From Nocardioides sp. Root190 (GTDB lineage Bacteria > Actinomycetota > Actinomycetes > Propionibacteriales > Nocardioidaceae), in assembly GCF_001428565.1 (NCBI RefSeq), contig NZ_LMIA01000007.1, positions 372,001 through 436,000 of the forward strand: a DNA stretch of 64,000 nucleotides, in the 5' to 3' direction. The translations under genes were made by a program, and so were the position numbers. The notes below the pieces were generated by a model. The model saw nothing but the letters and a program-made list of their open reading frames with translations. It was not told the DNA's origin and ran no database searches. Below, one piece after another: positions 16,574 through 27,018 of the stretch (positions are counted from its first letter, which is position 1; each line of letters begins with the position of its first letter).

Positions 16574-17485
16574 TCATTCCCAAGCCGGTAGCGCCGGCTG
16601 GAAGTCGAGGCTCACGCTCGGCTCGCTGCCCGCGATCTCGTCGTCGGGGTAGATGGCCGTGGCGGTGTGCACGACGCCGTCCAGGATCAGGGTCACCGTG
16701 GTCCGGAACGGGAAGTCGCCCAGTCTCGATGCCTGCTTCGCCATTGACTCGGGGCCGTCGAAGCGCACCGAGTCGGCTGGCTGGCAGCCGTCCTGCGCTC
16801 GCTTGGTGGCGATCCTCAGCGAGCGGCCGTTGCCCGCGATCACCTCGATGCTCGCCGTCGCGTTGGCCGGCGCGGACTCGAGGTCGTCGATCGAGAGCTC
16901 GAGCCCGTAGCTGTCGGGCTGTCCGTCGTGGTCGGCGATCAGGGCCAGTCGGGCCGACGGGGTCGGGTGGGGGCCGTCGACGGGAGTGGTCCAGCGCAGG
17001 ATGCCCGCCATGTCGCCACCGCCGCTTGCGAAGAGGTCGACGTCGTACGAGCCGGCCGGGCCGAACGGTCGCAGGAGGTACCAACCGCCGCCCAGGTCCT
17101 CGACAGGCGCGGCGAAGCCCCGCCCGTGGCACGGGTCGGCGGTCGATCCGGATGCTTCGCGCAGGTGCACGGAGAGGTCGAACTCCGGCACTGGTACGAA
17201 CACGCGCAGCTCGGCCGCCGACCCGATGTCGATGGGCTCCTGGATGACGCCGTCGACACAGGCGTTGCCGTAGCAGTAGGTGTACGCGGAGAGCTCGAGC
17301 TCCTTGCCGTCGTACTGGATCCGGAACGGCGGCGGCCCGCCCTTCCACGTGCTGCCGTGCGATGTCGTCGCGGTCACCGACGCCTCGGCCGCCGACGGGT
17401 CCGGGTCGCCGTCCGGGGCGCTGCTGTCGTCGTGGCCGCACGCGGTCAGGACGAGGGCGAGGATGGTGCACGCAACGATCCGCAT
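16574..17485 (-). CDS. Exported lipoprotein, function unknown
   Basis: A 303-aa lipoprotein. Starting at ATG 17485 gives a compact signal peptide, MRIVACTILALVLTAC, with the lipobox LTAC and the modified Cys at residue 16, followed by a Ser/Asp/Pro-rich linker. The upstream extension (to 17539) would bury the signal, so I reject it. The mature part has four Cys in the first half (CYGNACVDG, DPCHGRG) that could form disulfides and a C-terminal beta-rich segment. I do not recognise a domain. It stands alone between the SDR operon and the divergent aldo-keto reductase. Confidence 0.75.
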   Translation of the reverse strand: MRIVACTILALVLTACGHDDSSAPDGDPDPSAAEASVTATTSHGSTWKGGPPPFRIQYDGKELELSAYTYCYGNACVDGVIQEPIDIGSAAELRVFVPVPEFDLSVHLREASGSTADPCHGRGFAAPVEDLGGGWYLLRPFGPAGSYDVDLFASGGGDMAGILRWTTPVDGPHPTPSARLALIADHDGQPDSYGLELSIDDLESAPANATASIEVIAGNGRSLRIATKRAQDGCQPADSVRFDGPESMAKQASRLGDFPFRTTVTLILDGVVHTATAIYPDDEIAGSEPSVSLDFQPALPAWE

Positions 17486-17574
17486 GACCCTACGACGGTG
17501 GACAGGGCGCCGTCGGTTCCCTCCCGTTGTGGGGATCACGGAATAGTCAGCGTCCGAGGTCGTTGCAATTGCTC

Positions 17575-18423
17575 ATGAGCACTCCCACGATCGACCTCAA
17601 CGACGCGACGACCATCCCCCAGTTCGGCCTCGGGGTCTGGCAGGTCCCGGCCGGTGACACCGAGCGCGTGGTGTCCGAGGCCTTCGAGATCGGCTACCGC
17701 CACGTCGACACCGCCCAGATGTACGGCAACGAGGAGGGCGTCGGCGCGGCCATCGCTGCCTCCGGACTCGCTCGCGGGGACCTCTACGTGACCACGAAGG
17801 TCAACAACAACCGGCACCGCCCCGCCGACGCCAAGGACTCCGCGCGGGTCTCGCTCGACAAGCTGGGGCTCGACCGGGTCGACCTGCTCCTCATCCACTG
17901 GCCGCTGCCCACGCAGTACGACGGCGACTTCGTCGCGACCTGGGAGGCGCTGCTCGAGCTGCGCGAGGAGGGCCTGGCCACCTCGGTCGGCGTCTCCAAC
18001 TTCCAGCCGGAGCACATCGACCGGGTCGTCGCGGCGACCGGTGTCGTACCGGCGGTCAACCAGATCGAGGCGCACCCCTACTTCGCCAACGAGGCGGCCC
18101 GGGCCGCGACCGTCCGCCACGGCGCGGTGGTCGAGGCGTGGTCGCCGCTGGGGCAGGGCGGCGGCGAGCTGACCGATCCCGCTGTCGTCGCGCTCGCGGA
18201 GCGCCACGGCAGGACACCTGCCCAGGTGCTCCTGCGCTGGGCGCTGGACCGGGGCGACATCGTCTTCCCGAAGTCGCTGAGCAAGGCGCGGCTTGCCGAG
18301 AACTTCGACGTCTTCGACTTCGCGCTCGGCGCCGACGAGGTCGCCACCCTGGCTGCACTCGACAAGGGCGAGGACGGTCGCCAGGGTCCGAACCCGGACT
18401 CCTTCGACTGGATCCCCGCCTGA
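17575..18423 (+). CDS. Aldo/keto reductase (2,5-diketo-gluconate reductase-like)
   Basis: A 282-aa NADPH-dependent aldo-keto reductase. The catalytic tetrad is visible as Asp45 and Tyr50 (YRHVDTAQMYGNE), Lys75 (YVTTKV) and His108 (LLLIHWPLP). Other signatures are VGVSNFQPEHI and the cofactor-binding IVFPKSLSKARLAENFDVFDF. The sequence resembles AKR5-type enzymes (DkgA/DkgB, mycobacterial AKR5H1). ATG 17575 matches the family N-terminus (STPTIDLNDATTIPQFGLGVWQ); the longer upstream frame is not conserved. It ends in a short bidirectional hairpin shared with the convergent Uma2 gene. Confidence 0.95.
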   Translation: MSTPTIDLNDATTIPQFGLGVWQVPAGDTERVVSEAFEIGYRHVDTAQMYGNEEGVGAAIAASGLARGDLYVTTKVNNNRHRPADAKDSARVSLDKLGLDRVDLLLIHWPLPTQYDGDFVATWEALLELREEGLATSVGVSNFQPEHIDRVVAATGVVPAVNQIEAHPYFANEAARAATVRHGAVVEAWSPLGQGGGELTDPAVVALAERHGRTPAQVLLRWALDRGDIVFPKSLSKARLAENFDVFDFALGADEVATLAALDKGEDGRQGPNPDSFDWIPA

Positions 18424-18441
18424 GACAGGCCGTCTCTCAGG
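18419..18441. terminator. Bidirectional hairpin between convergent genes
   Basis: GAGAC (18422-18426) pairs with GTCTC (18432-18436) over a 5-nt loop; flanking CCT and AGG extend the stem past a 2-nt bulge. It spans the stop of the aldo-keto reductase and the end of the Uma2 gene on the other strand. Confidence 0.4.
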
Positions 18442-18997
18442 GCAGCAGGACGGCGGGGTCGAACGAGACACGCACCGGCTCGTCGACCTCGACCGTCTCG
18501 CCCGCGCCCCACCGGCCGAGCTCGGCGTAGGTGCGCCCGCGCAGGGCGTGGGCGATCACGGTGATCGGGTCGAGCTCGACACGCCAGTACCCGGGGATGC
18601 CCGCGGCGGCGTACCGCTCGGCCTTGATGGTGCGATCGAACGCAGCGGTGCTGGGGGAGGCGACCTCGACGACCAGCGCAAAGGTGGCGGGATCCTGCTC
18701 CGTCGCGTTCCAGTCGATGCGGTCGCGGTGGGCAACGGCGATGTCAGGGGCGAAGTGGGCCCCTGCGAGATCGACCATCACCTCGGGCAGCAGCTCGTGG
18801 TCCTCGCCCAGCGAGTCCTCGAGGAGCCGGACGAGGCGGCGAGCCGCGACGATGTGGCCGGGCATCGCCTGGGCGTTCACGATGAGCGTCCCGTCGAGCA
18901 GCTCGACCTTCCAGTGGTCGGGCAGCAGGTCGAGGTCCGCCGAGGTCCATTCCCCGGTGTGCGCTTCCAAGAGTGTCGCCATCGCGTCAGCCTCCAT
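18437..18997 (-). CDS. Uma2-family (DUF820) putative restriction-like nuclease
   Basis: A 186-aa Uma2/DUF820 protein with a PD-(D/E)XK core: ELLDGTLIVNAQAMPGH early, PDIAVA (metal-binding Asp), then LVVEVASPSTAAFDRTIKAERYAAAGIPGYWRVEL, in which Glu and Lys complete the ExK-type motif. These proteins are widespread in actinobacteria and cyanobacteria as stand-alone genes, and their biological role is still unclear. The start at 18997 (MEADAMATLL) could instead be ATG 18982. A second, divergent member is at 63361. Confidence 0.9.
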   Translation of the reverse strand: MEADAMATLLEAHTGEWTSADLDLLPDHWKVELLDGTLIVNAQAMPGHIVAARRLVRLLEDSLGEDHELLPEVMVDLAGAHFAPDIAVAHRDRIDWNATEQDPATFALVVEVASPSTAAFDRTIKAERYAAAGIPGYWRVELDPITVIAHALRGRTYAELGRWGAGETVEVDEPVRVSFDPAVLLP

Positions 18998-19092
18998 TCG
19001 TCGAGTGTGTCACCGGCCCGAGACATGGACCAAGCATCACCCCCGAAGGGCCGATCGCGGATCCGAGCACCCGTGGCCTGTGGACAACTCGT

Positions 19093-20253
19093 TCAGGAGA
19101 TCATCCGGCGCGCGACCGCCCGCTGGCGCGCAGCGATCCGCTCGGCGTACTGCTCCTCGGTGAGCCCGACCAGCCCCGGCACGCGGGAGGCGACCTCGGC
19201 GACCGGGACGATCTCGAGGACCGGCCCGTCGGCCGCGGTGAGGTCGCGGGTGAGCTGCTGCCAGCGCAGCATGATCGGCCCGGTGCGGTGCCCCGTGGTC
19301 TCCAGCCAGTTGGCGACGGGAGCACCGTCGGGGCCGGGCGGGCGCTCGGAGATGACGAAGCGCATGAGGCCGTCGTCGTCGGTGCTCGCCTGGGCCTTGG
19401 TGAGCGAGGTCTGGTGGGTCTCGTAGTCGGTCGAGGCGTACCAGTCCGAGCCGATCTGGATCGCCTGGTAGGTCGCGTCGTCGCAGCGCGGGACGGTGAC
19501 GACCATCGCCTCGTCCTCGCCGAGCTCGTAGTGCCCGATCGAGGAGAACTGCGAGGAGAGTCCCCCGGGGGTGGAAGCGGGAGCGGTCAGGGTGTTGACC
19601 GGTTCCTTGTACTGGAAGAACTGGGGGAAGGCGAACCAGGTCTGGATCGATCCGGTCAGCGACCGGGCGGCGACGTCGTACTTCTTCCGCAGGGTCTCGG
19701 CCGACAACGGCCGGCGGGCCTTGCCGATCGTGTCGGTGCGCTCGATGCTCAGCGTGCCGCGCAGCTCGGTGTCCCAGTCGTTGAAGACCTCGCGCACGAT
19801 CAGGGTCTTCGCGCCCGGCTCGGCGACGTAGGTGAACTCGAAGTGACCGTCGGCATCGACCGACAGCTCGCGCTCGTCGAAGGCCATCAGCGAGGTCGCC
19901 GCCGAGTCGGCACTGTAGGTCCCGCCCATCACCTGGAAGGACAGGTCCGCCGACGTGCCGCGGCGCCCGCGGACGACGTACTCGACGCCCTCGCGCAGGT
20001 AGGCGTGGAAGTAGACGGCGTCCGGGTTGTCGAGGCCCTGGCGCGAGAACTGGTGCGTCGGGTTGATGAAGAGCGGCTGCTCGAGGTCGTAGTCGAACGC
20101 CGTCTGCAGCGCCATCCGGATCCGGCCGGAGAGGTAGTCGTAGCCCTCCAGGCGGTCTGCCTCGGTCCGGATGAACGGAGCGTTGGCGATCAGCTCCTCC
20201 GCCTCTGCGATGGCGTCCTGGAGCGGCTTGGTGAGGCCGAGCGACTCCGACAT
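19093..20253 (-). CDS. DUF1214-like protein in LLM operon
   Basis: A 386-aa protein starting at ATG 20253, which shares one base with the stop of the LLM oxidoreductase gene (TGATG), so it is co-translated with it. The block GLDNPDAVYFHAYLREGVEYVVRGRRGT and the C-terminal GSDWYASTDYETHQTSLTKAQ, then NWLETTGHRTGPIMLRWQQL, match the pattern of DUF1214 proteins, a beta-rich family found in actinobacterial lipid and steroid operons. No catalytic residues are known. Promoter and operator are those of the LLM gene. A longer reading frame into the LLM gene is a shadow. Confidence 0.75.
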   Translation of the reverse strand: MSESLGLTKPLQDAIAEAEELIANAPFIRTEADRLEGYDYLSGRIRMALQTAFDYDLEQPLFINPTHQFSRQGLDNPDAVYFHAYLREGVEYVVRGRRGTSADLSFQVMGGTYSADSAATSLMAFDERELSVDADGHFEFTYVAEPGAKTLIVREVFNDWDTELRGTLSIERTDTIGKARRPLSAETLRKKYDVAARSLTGSIQTWFAFPQFFQYKEPVNTLTAPASTPGGLSSQFSSIGHYELGEDEAMVVTVPRCDDATYQAIQIGSDWYASTDYETHQTSLTKAQASTDDDGLMRFVISERPPGPDGAPVANWLETTGHRTGPIMLRWQQLTRDLTAADGPVLEIVPVAEVASRVPGLVGLTEEQYAERIAARQRAVARRMIS

Positions 20254-21143
20254 CAGCCGTTGACCTTCGCGATGATGCTCTCGGCGTACTGCTCGATGTG
20301 CTTGATCTTGGTCTCGAGCGGCTCGGTGTCCGGACCCTTGATGTAGGGGACGCGGAAGCCGACGATGCAGTCGGTGACGCCCTTGTCCTCGAGCCGCTTG
20401 ATGCCGTCGGTCGTGTAGGCGTCGTACGAGATCACGTGCACCTCGAAGTCGTCGCGGGTGTCCCCCTCCTCGGCGCGGATCTCGGCGAGGCGGGTCAGCA
20501 GCCGGTCGAGCTCCTCGCCGTCGCCACCGGCGTGCATCCAGCCGTCGCCCTTGCGTACGGCGCGCCGCAGTGCGGCGTCCGAGTGGCCGCCGACGAGCAG
20601 CGGGATCTTCTCGGTCGGCGCGGGGCACTGCTGGAGCGGCTCGATCTGGAAGAACTCGCCCTGGTAGCCGAAGAAGGTCGGCTCCTCGCCCGGCTGGGTC
20701 AGGCCGCTGAGGATGTCCATGCACTCATCCATCCGCTTGCCGCGCTTCTCCCACGGCACGCCCAGCGCGGCGAAGTCCTCGGGCCAGGGCGAGAGGCCCA
20801 CGCCGAGCCCCAGCCGGTTGCCGGAGAGGAACGCGAGGGACGAGGCCTGCTTGGCCACGAGCACCGGCGGACGCACCGGCAGCTTGAGCACGAACGGCGT
20901 GAGCCGGAGCGTCGAGGTCACCGCGAACAGGTGCGCGCACATGATGAACGTCTCGATGAACTCCTTGCCGAGCAGGAACTCACGGTCCCCGGTGTCGGTG
21001 TAGGGGTACTTCGAGTCGGACTCCTGCGGATAGATCAGGCTGTCCGCGATCGTCATCGAGGTGTAGCCCGTGGCCTCGCAGGCCTGGGCAAGGGGGGCGT
21101 AGTAGTCGGCGTGGGTCATGCCCTCGGCGAAGGAGAAGCGCAT
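20253..21143 (-). CDS. LLM-class F420-dependent oxidoreductase
   Basis: A 296-aa luciferase-like (beta/alpha)8 flavin/F420 oxidoreductase. Typical blocks are MRFSFAEGM at strand 1, VAKQASSLAFLSGNRLGLGVGLSPWPEDF (the LGVGxGW-like loop) and the phosphate-binding IPLLVGGHSDAALRRAVRKGDGWM. The family uses F420 or FMN to oxidise or reduce alcohols and enoyl substrates. It is the first gene of a two-gene operon with the DUF1214-like gene. Its start lies 10 nt from a perfect KstR-type palindrome, with a leaderless-type TAGTGT -10 box 6 nt upstream. A role in steroid side-chain or ring processing is an inference from regulation. Confidence 0.92.
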   Translation of the reverse strand: MRFSFAEGMTHADYYAPLAQACEATGYTSMTIADSLIYPQESDSKYPYTDTGDREFLLGKEFIETFIMCAHLFAVTSTLRLTPFVLKLPVRPPVLVAKQASSLAFLSGNRLGLGVGLSPWPEDFAALGVPWEKRGKRMDECMDILSGLTQPGEEPTFFGYQGEFFQIEPLQQCPAPTEKIPLLVGGHSDAALRRAVRKGDGWMHAGGDGEELDRLLTRLAEIRAEEGDTRDDFEVHVISYDAYTTDGIKRLEDKGVTDCIVGFRVPYIKGPDTEPLETKIKHIEQYAESIIAKVNG

Positions 21144-21153
21144 CCCGCAACAC

Positions 21154-21167
21154 TAGAACGTGTTCTA
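21154..21167. promoter_or_regulatory. Perfect KstR-type palindrome between LLM and DUF385 genes
   Basis: TAGAACGTGTTCTA, fully palindromic apart from the central GT and extended to 16 bp by flanking C and G (21153-21168), fits TnnAACnnGTTnnA exactly. On the minus strand its end forms TAGTGT, 6 nt before the LLM ATG; on the plus strand it forms TAGGTT (21166-21171) ahead of the DUF385 gene. One bound dimer could close both promoters. Confidence 0.8.
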
Positions 21168-21189
21168 GGTTTCTGCCAGAGTGTGTCCC

Positions 21190-21678
21190 ATGGCCGCACT
21201 TCCCAAGGAGAAGCCCGAGGGGCTCGACAAGCCGATCGTCGCGAAGATCATCAAGTACGGCGCCAAGGCGAACGTGCGGCTCTTCAAGCTGACCAACGGC
21301 CGGATCGGCGCGAAGTGGCGGATCGGCGCCGGGTGGAAGAAGCCCGTGCCGGTGCTGCTCCTCGACCATGTCGGGCGCAAGAGCGGCCAGGAGTTCACGA
21401 CGCCGCTGCTCTACCTGCCGGACGGTCCACGCCTGGTGGTCGTCGCCTCGCAGGGCGGTCTGCCGAAGAACCCGCAGTGGTTCCACAACCTCGTCGCGCA
21501 CCCCGACACCTCCGTCGACCTGCCGCGTGAGCGCGGCCGTGCCGTGCGGGCCCGGATCGCCGATGCCACGGAGCGCGCCGCGCTCTGGCCGCGCCTGGTC
21601 GAGCTCTACGCCGACTTCGACAACTACCAGTCCTGGACCGACCGCGAGATCCCGGTCGTCGTCCTGGAACCCCGCTGA
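21190..21678 (+). CDS. DUF385/Ddn-like deazaflavin-dependent nitroreductase
   Basis: A 162-aa split-barrel protein of the F420H2-dependent quinone reductase/Ddn group. The hallmark is PVPVLLLDHVGRKSGQEFTTPLLYLPDG followed by LVVVASQGGLPKNPQWFHNLVAHPDTSVDL. ATG 21190 is used here; GTG 21181 in the same frame is possible and would sit 9 nt after the -10 box TAGGTT. It heads an operon with the SnoaL-like gene (9-nt gap) and shares the operator at 21154 with the divergent LLM gene, pairing two candidate F420 enzymes under one control. Confidence 0.9.
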   Translation: MAALPKEKPEGLDKPIVAKIIKYGAKANVRLFKLTNGRIGAKWRIGAGWKKPVPVLLLDHVGRKSGQEFTTPLLYLPDGPRLVVVASQGGLPKNPQWFHNLVAHPDTSVDLPRERGRAVRARIADATERAALWPRLVELYADFDNYQSWTDREIPVVVLEPR

Positions 21679-21687
21679 GGAGCACAC

Positions 21688-22119
21688 ATGGACCTGCAGG
21701 AGCTGAGCGACCGCGCCGAGATCACCGACGCGATCACCCGCTACACCCTCGCCGTCGACGAGGGGGACTTCGACCGTCTCGACACCGTCTTCACCCCCGA
21801 CGCGCACATCGACTACACCGAGAGCGGGGGAGTCGTCGACACCTACCCGGTCGTCAAGGCCTGGCTGGCCGAGGCGCTTCCCGGGTTCTCGCAGCACCGG
21901 CTCCACTCCGTGGGCCAGGTCGCCTTCGAGTTCGCCGAGGGCGGCGACGCGGCCGAGGTGACGGCGTACTTCGACAACCCGATGCGGATCGCGGACGGCA
22001 AGGGCGGCGAGCGGATCGTGGAGGTCGGTGGCCGCTACCGTCACTCGTTCGTGCGCACGGACGCCGGCTGGCGCTCGCGCAAGCTGCACGAAGAGGTCGT
22101 CTGGACACGCGGTTTCTGA
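21688..22119 (+). CDS. SnoaL-like (NTF2-fold) protein
   Basis: A 143-aa SnoaL_4-type protein: ELSDRAEITDAITRYTLAVDEGDFDRLDTVFTPDAHIDYTESGG is the conserved first half, and VGGRYRHSFVRTDAGWRSRKLHEEVVWTRGF the typical end. Members include ring-modifying dehydratases and hydroxylase subunits in steroid and aromatic pathways. The ATG at 21688 follows GAGGAG by 6 nt. It is translated from the mRNA of the DUF385 gene and so is part of the presumed KstR-type regulon. Confidence 0.9.
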   Translation: MDLQELSDRAEITDAITRYTLAVDEGDFDRLDTVFTPDAHIDYTESGGVVDTYPVVKAWLAEALPGFSQHRLHSVGQVAFEFAEGGDAAEVTAYFDNPMRIADGKGGERIVEVGGRYRHSFVRTDAGWRSRKLHEEVVWTRGF

Positions 22120-22149
22120 TTTGCCCACCCCTCGGAGGACAATGGCGGG

Positions 22150-22773
22150 GTGAGTGACCCCAACGCCCCCCGGCCCGAACGCCCCGTTCTCAACGGTCTG
22201 GTCGCGCTCGTGGGCGTGGGGCTCGGTGTCGGACTGATCCTCGCGGTCGTGGCGTTGATGGGATCCAAGGTCCTCGGGTTCGGTGACTCCGAGGGTTCGG
22301 CTGCGGGTGAGGCGACCGTGCGCGACTCGATGGTGCTGCCGACCCCGGTCGAGACCGCGGTGTCCAGCGGTCCGCTCATCACGCTGAACACCGAGGACCC
22401 GGACGCCGAGAGCACCGACGCGAGCGACGGCGCCAGCGACGACGCCAGTGACGAGGAGTCGGAGGAGTCGGAGGACCCGGAGGAGAGCGAGTCGCCGGAC
22501 GCGGGGGACATCTCCCTCCAGGCCGTCGACTCGTCGGTGAGCTCCGGCGAGCGGATCTACTTCAGCGGCGTCTACCCGGGTGGCGAGGGCGCGATCCTCT
22601 GGCTCCAGCGCTGGCAGGACGGTGCGTGGGCGGACTTCCCGGCCAGTGTCGGCGTCACCAACGGCACCTTCAGCAGCTACGTCTTCACCGGCGTCAGCGG
22701 GGTCAACCGGTTCCGGGTGATCGACCGCGACAGTGGCACGGTCAGCAACGAGATCCGGGTCCAGGTCGGCTGA
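22150..22773 (+). CDS. Membrane-anchored protein with acidic Ser-rich linker
   Basis: A 207-aa protein with a short cytoplasmic N-terminus, one membrane helix (about residues 15-38, LVALVGVGLGVGLILAVVALM), a Ser/Asp/Glu-rich linker (about 85-115) and a C-terminal beta-rich domain of about 85 residues beginning ISLQAVDSSVSSGERIYFSG that looks Ig-like or carbohydrate-binding-like. It starts at GTG 22150; GACAAT lies 6 nt before. It is probably displayed on the outer face of the membrane. Function unknown. A strong terminator follows at 22798. Confidence 0.75.
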   Translation: MSDPNAPRPERPVLNGLVALVGVGLGVGLILAVVALMGSKVLGFGDSEGSAAGEATVRDSMVLPTPVETAVSSGPLITLNTEDPDAESTDASDGASDDASDEESEESEDPEESESPDAGDISLQAVDSSVSSGERIYFSGVYPGGEGAILWLQRWQDGAWADFPASVGVTNGTFSSYVFTGVSGVNRFRVIDRDSGTVSNEIRVQVG

Positions 22774-22797
22774 TCCGGCTCCACCAGAACTTCCTTC

Positions 22798-22823
22798 GGC
22801 CCACCGGGAACACCCGGTGGGCC
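22798..22823 (+). terminator. Rho-independent-type hairpin upstream of dnaK
   Basis: GGCCCACCGGG (22798-22808) pairs perfectly with CCCGGTGGGCC (22813-22823) around AACA. It separates the membrane-anchored protein from the dnaK promoter. Confidence 0.75.
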
Positions 22824-22847
22824 GTTGCCGTTGTGTCCTGTGTCAGA

Positions 22848-22868
22848 CTTGAGCCCATCCGGCTCAAC
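22848..22868 (+). promoter_or_regulatory. HAIR element (HspR operator) of the dnaK operon
   Basis: CTTGAGC-N7-GCTCAAC matches the HAIR consensus CTTGAGT-N7-ACTCAAG bound by HspR in actinobacteria. It lies 64 nt before the dnaK ATG at 22933, and hspR itself is the fourth gene of this operon, giving negative autoregulation. Confidence 0.85.
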
Positions 22869-22932
22869 TAACTTGAACCACCACCTGAGCACAGCCGAGC
22901 TGAGCACAGCAATCAACACGGAGGAAATACAC

Positions 22933-24779
<1,847 letters not shown>

Positions 24780-24783
<4 letters not shown>

Positions 24784-25337
24784 CCGAGCAGGACTCGGTT
24801 CCGGAGGGGGAGCAGCCCGAGACGGCTGCTCCCTCGCCGGAGGGCGACCTCGTGCCGGAGGCTGCGCCCGTCGAGGGTGGGGCCGCGCCCGAGGCCGACG
24901 AGCTGACCCTGGCGACGATGGCGCTGGAGGAGCGGACCCTCGACCTGCAGCGCCTGCAGGCGGAGTACCTCAACTACAAGCGCCGCGTCGAGCGCGACCG
25001 GGACCTGTTGCGGGAGAACGCGACGTACTCCGCGTTGGCCCCGATCGTCGACGTCCTGGACAACATCGACCGCGCGCGGGAGCACGAGCCGCTCGAGGGT
25101 GGCTTCAAGGCCGTCGCCGAGCAGCTGGAGCGCACCGTGGCCGGGCTGGGCCTGGTGAAGTTCGGCGAGGCCGGCGACGCCTTCGACCCGACGGTGCACG
25201 AGGCCCTCTCGCACATCGGGAACGACCCCGAGGTCGAGGTCACCACGTGCAAGATCGTGGCCAAGGCCGGCTACAAGATCGGGGATCGGGTCGTTCGTGC
25301 GGCCCAGGTGCTCGTCGTGGACCCGGTCGAGGGCTGA
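24780..25337 (+). CDS. grpE: Nucleotide exchange factor GrpE
   Basis: A 185-aa GrpE. After an acidic, low-complexity N-terminus (about 35 residues) comes the coiled coil [20 protein letters not shown] and the beta-wing domain with [16 protein letters not shown]. It releases ADP from DnaK. The GTG start at 24780 overlaps the dnaK stop by 4 bp, so its expression is tied to dnaK. Confidence 0.98.
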
Positions 25338-25374
25338 TCACGAGTGTTCGAGAAGCGAAGGAAGGGGGTGCGCG

Positions 25375-26547
25375 ATGAGTGACGACCAGATCCGGTCGGA
25401 CTGGGCGACCAAGGACTTCTACAAGGAGCTCGGGGTCGCGAGGACCGCAACGGCCGACGAGATCAAGAAGGCCTATCGCAGGCTGGCGCGCGCCAACCAC
25501 CCGGACTCGCATCCCGACGACACCGTCAAGCACGACCGGTTCAAGGCCGTGGCCGAGGCGTACGACGTGATCGGTGACGCCGACAAGCGCAAGAAGTACG
25601 ACGAGGCGCGTCACCTCTTCAGCCGGGGTGGCCACCCCGGCGGGGGTGGCGGCTTCGGCGGCGGAGGTGTCAACGTCGAGGACCTCCTGCGCGAGCGGGG
25701 TGCCGGCGGCGGTGGCTTCGGCGATCTCTTCGGCGACCTGTTCGGCGGCGGCTTCAGTGCCGGCCGGCGGGCGCCGCGTGCCGCCCGCGGCAACGACCTG
25801 GAGACCACGGCGACGATCGGCTTCACCGAGTCGCTCGAGGGCGTGACGGTCTCCCTGCGGATCAGCTCCGAGGGCGCCTGCGTCACCTGCCGGGGCACGG
25901 GTGGCAAGCCCGGCACCAGGCCCCACGCCTGTGGCGTGTGCGAGGGCACGGGCATGGTCACCGGGTCGGTCGGCGGGGCGTTCTCGATGAACGAGACCTG
26001 CCCGGCCTGCGGTGGCCGCCAGCTCGTGTACGACGAGACGTGCCCGACCTGCCACGGCTCGGGCCTGGGCCAGGCGACCCGCACGATCCAGGCCCGGATC
26101 CCGTCCGGGGTCAAGGACGGCCAGCGGATCCGGTTGCGCGGCAAGGGTGCCCCGGGCGAGCACGGCGGCCCGGCCGGCGATCTCTACGTCACCGTCAAGG
26201 TGACCCAGCACCGCGTCTTCGGCCGCAAGGGCGAGAACCTCACGGTGGACGTCCCCGTCTCCTTCGCCGAGCTCGCGCTCGGCGCGGAGATCAAGGTGCC
26301 CACCCTCGGCGGTGCGCCGGTCACGCTCAAGGTGCCTGCGGGCACCCCCAGTGGCCGGACCTTCCGGGTCCGCGGCAAGGGAGCGGCCGGGGCCGACGGC
26401 AACCGCGGCGACCTGCTCGCCACGGTCGAGGTCCAGGTGCCGGCCTCGCTCGACCCGAAGGCCCGCGAGGCACTCGAGGCCTATGCAGCCGCCACGGCGG
26501 CCAGCAGCACGTCCCTGCGGGCGGGCCTGTTCGAAGGCACTCCGTGA
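25375..26547 (+). CDS. dnaJ: Co-chaperone DnaJ, type I
   Basis: A 390-aa DnaJ. The J domain contains the HPD tripeptide (RANHPDSHP), a Gly/Phe-rich linker follows (about residues 82-130), and the zinc domain has four repeats (CVTCRGTG, CGVCEGTG, CPACGGRQ, CPTCHGSG); the third lacks its usual final Gly. ATG 25375 follows the strong ribosome site GAAGGAAGGGGG. It delivers unfolded clients to DnaK and stimulates its ATPase. The stop overlaps the hspR ATG by one base. Confidence 0.98.
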   Translation: MSDDQIRSDWATKDFYKELGVARTATADEIKKAYRRLARANHPDSHPDDTVKHDRFKAVAEAYDVIGDADKRKKYDEARHLFSRGGHPGGGGGFGGGGVNVEDLLRERGAGGGGFGDLFGDLFGGGFSAGRRAPRAARGNDLETTATIGFTESLEGVTVSLRISSEGACVTCRGTGGKPGTRPHACGVCEGTGMVTGSVGGAFSMNETCPACGGRQLVYDETCPTCHGSGLGQATRTIQARIPSGVKDGQRIRLRGKGAPGEHGGPAGDLYVTVKVTQHRVFGRKGENLTVDVPVSFAELALGAEIKVPTLGGAPVTLKVPAGTPSGRTFRVRGKGAAGADGNRGDLLATVEVQVPASLDPKAREALEAYAAATAASSTSLRAGLFEGTP

Positions 26548-26975
26548 TGGCCGCGCGTGCTCCGCAGGGTCCGCCCGCTGACGACGACTCGGTGTTCGTC
26601 ATCAGCGTGGCGGCCCAGCTGAGCGGCCTGCACCCGCAGACCCTGCGCACCTACGAGCGGGTCGGGCTGATCACCCCCGGTCGCACCGGTGGCGGAGGGC
26701 GGCGCTACTCCTACCGCGACATCGAACGGCTCCGCGAGATCGCGGAGCTCACCGCCTCCGGCATCGGGATCGAGGGGGTGCGCCGGATCGTCGACCTCGA
26801 GAACGCCGTGACCGCCCTGGGCGCGCGCAATGCGGAGCTCGTCGGCGAGGTCGACGCACTCCGCGAGGCGCTGCGCCAGGCGCTCGCCGCGCGACCGGCG
26901 CCCACCAGCAACCTCCCCGCGCTGCCGCAGCCGCCCGTGGGGCAGTCCATCGTCGTGTGGCGACGCGGATCCTGA
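26547..26975 (+). CDS. hspR: Heat-shock repressor HspR (MerR family)
   Basis: A 142-aa MerR-type winged helix: VFVISVAAQLSGLHPQTLRTYERVGLITPGRTGGGGRRYSYRDIERL is the DNA-binding domain with the ISVAA start typical of HspR, and a coiled coil follows (about residues 90-115). It binds HAIR palindromes with DnaK as co-repressor. Two HAIR elements occur in this window, before dnaK (22848) and clpB (31709). It is the last gene of the operon; TGATG overlaps dnaJ. A Pro-rich tail ends the protein. Confidence 0.97.
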   Translation: MAARAPQGPPADDDSVFVISVAAQLSGLHPQTLRTYERVGLITPGRTGGGGRRYSYRDIERLREIAELTASGIGIEGVRRIVDLENAVTALGARNAELVGEVDALREALRQALAARPAPTSNLPALPQPPVGQSIVVWRRGS

Positions 26976-26981
26976 TCGGAG

Positions 26982-27005
26982 ACGCGCGTCGCGTTTGACG
27001 CGCGT
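26982..27005 (+). terminator. Hairpin after hspR
   Basis: ACGCGCGTC (26982-26990) pairs with GACGCGCGT (26997-27005) around GCGTTT. It lies 6 nt after the hspR stop and probably ends the dnaK operon before the lipoprotein gene. Confidence 0.55.
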
Positions 27006-27018
27006 GGATCGGCGCAGC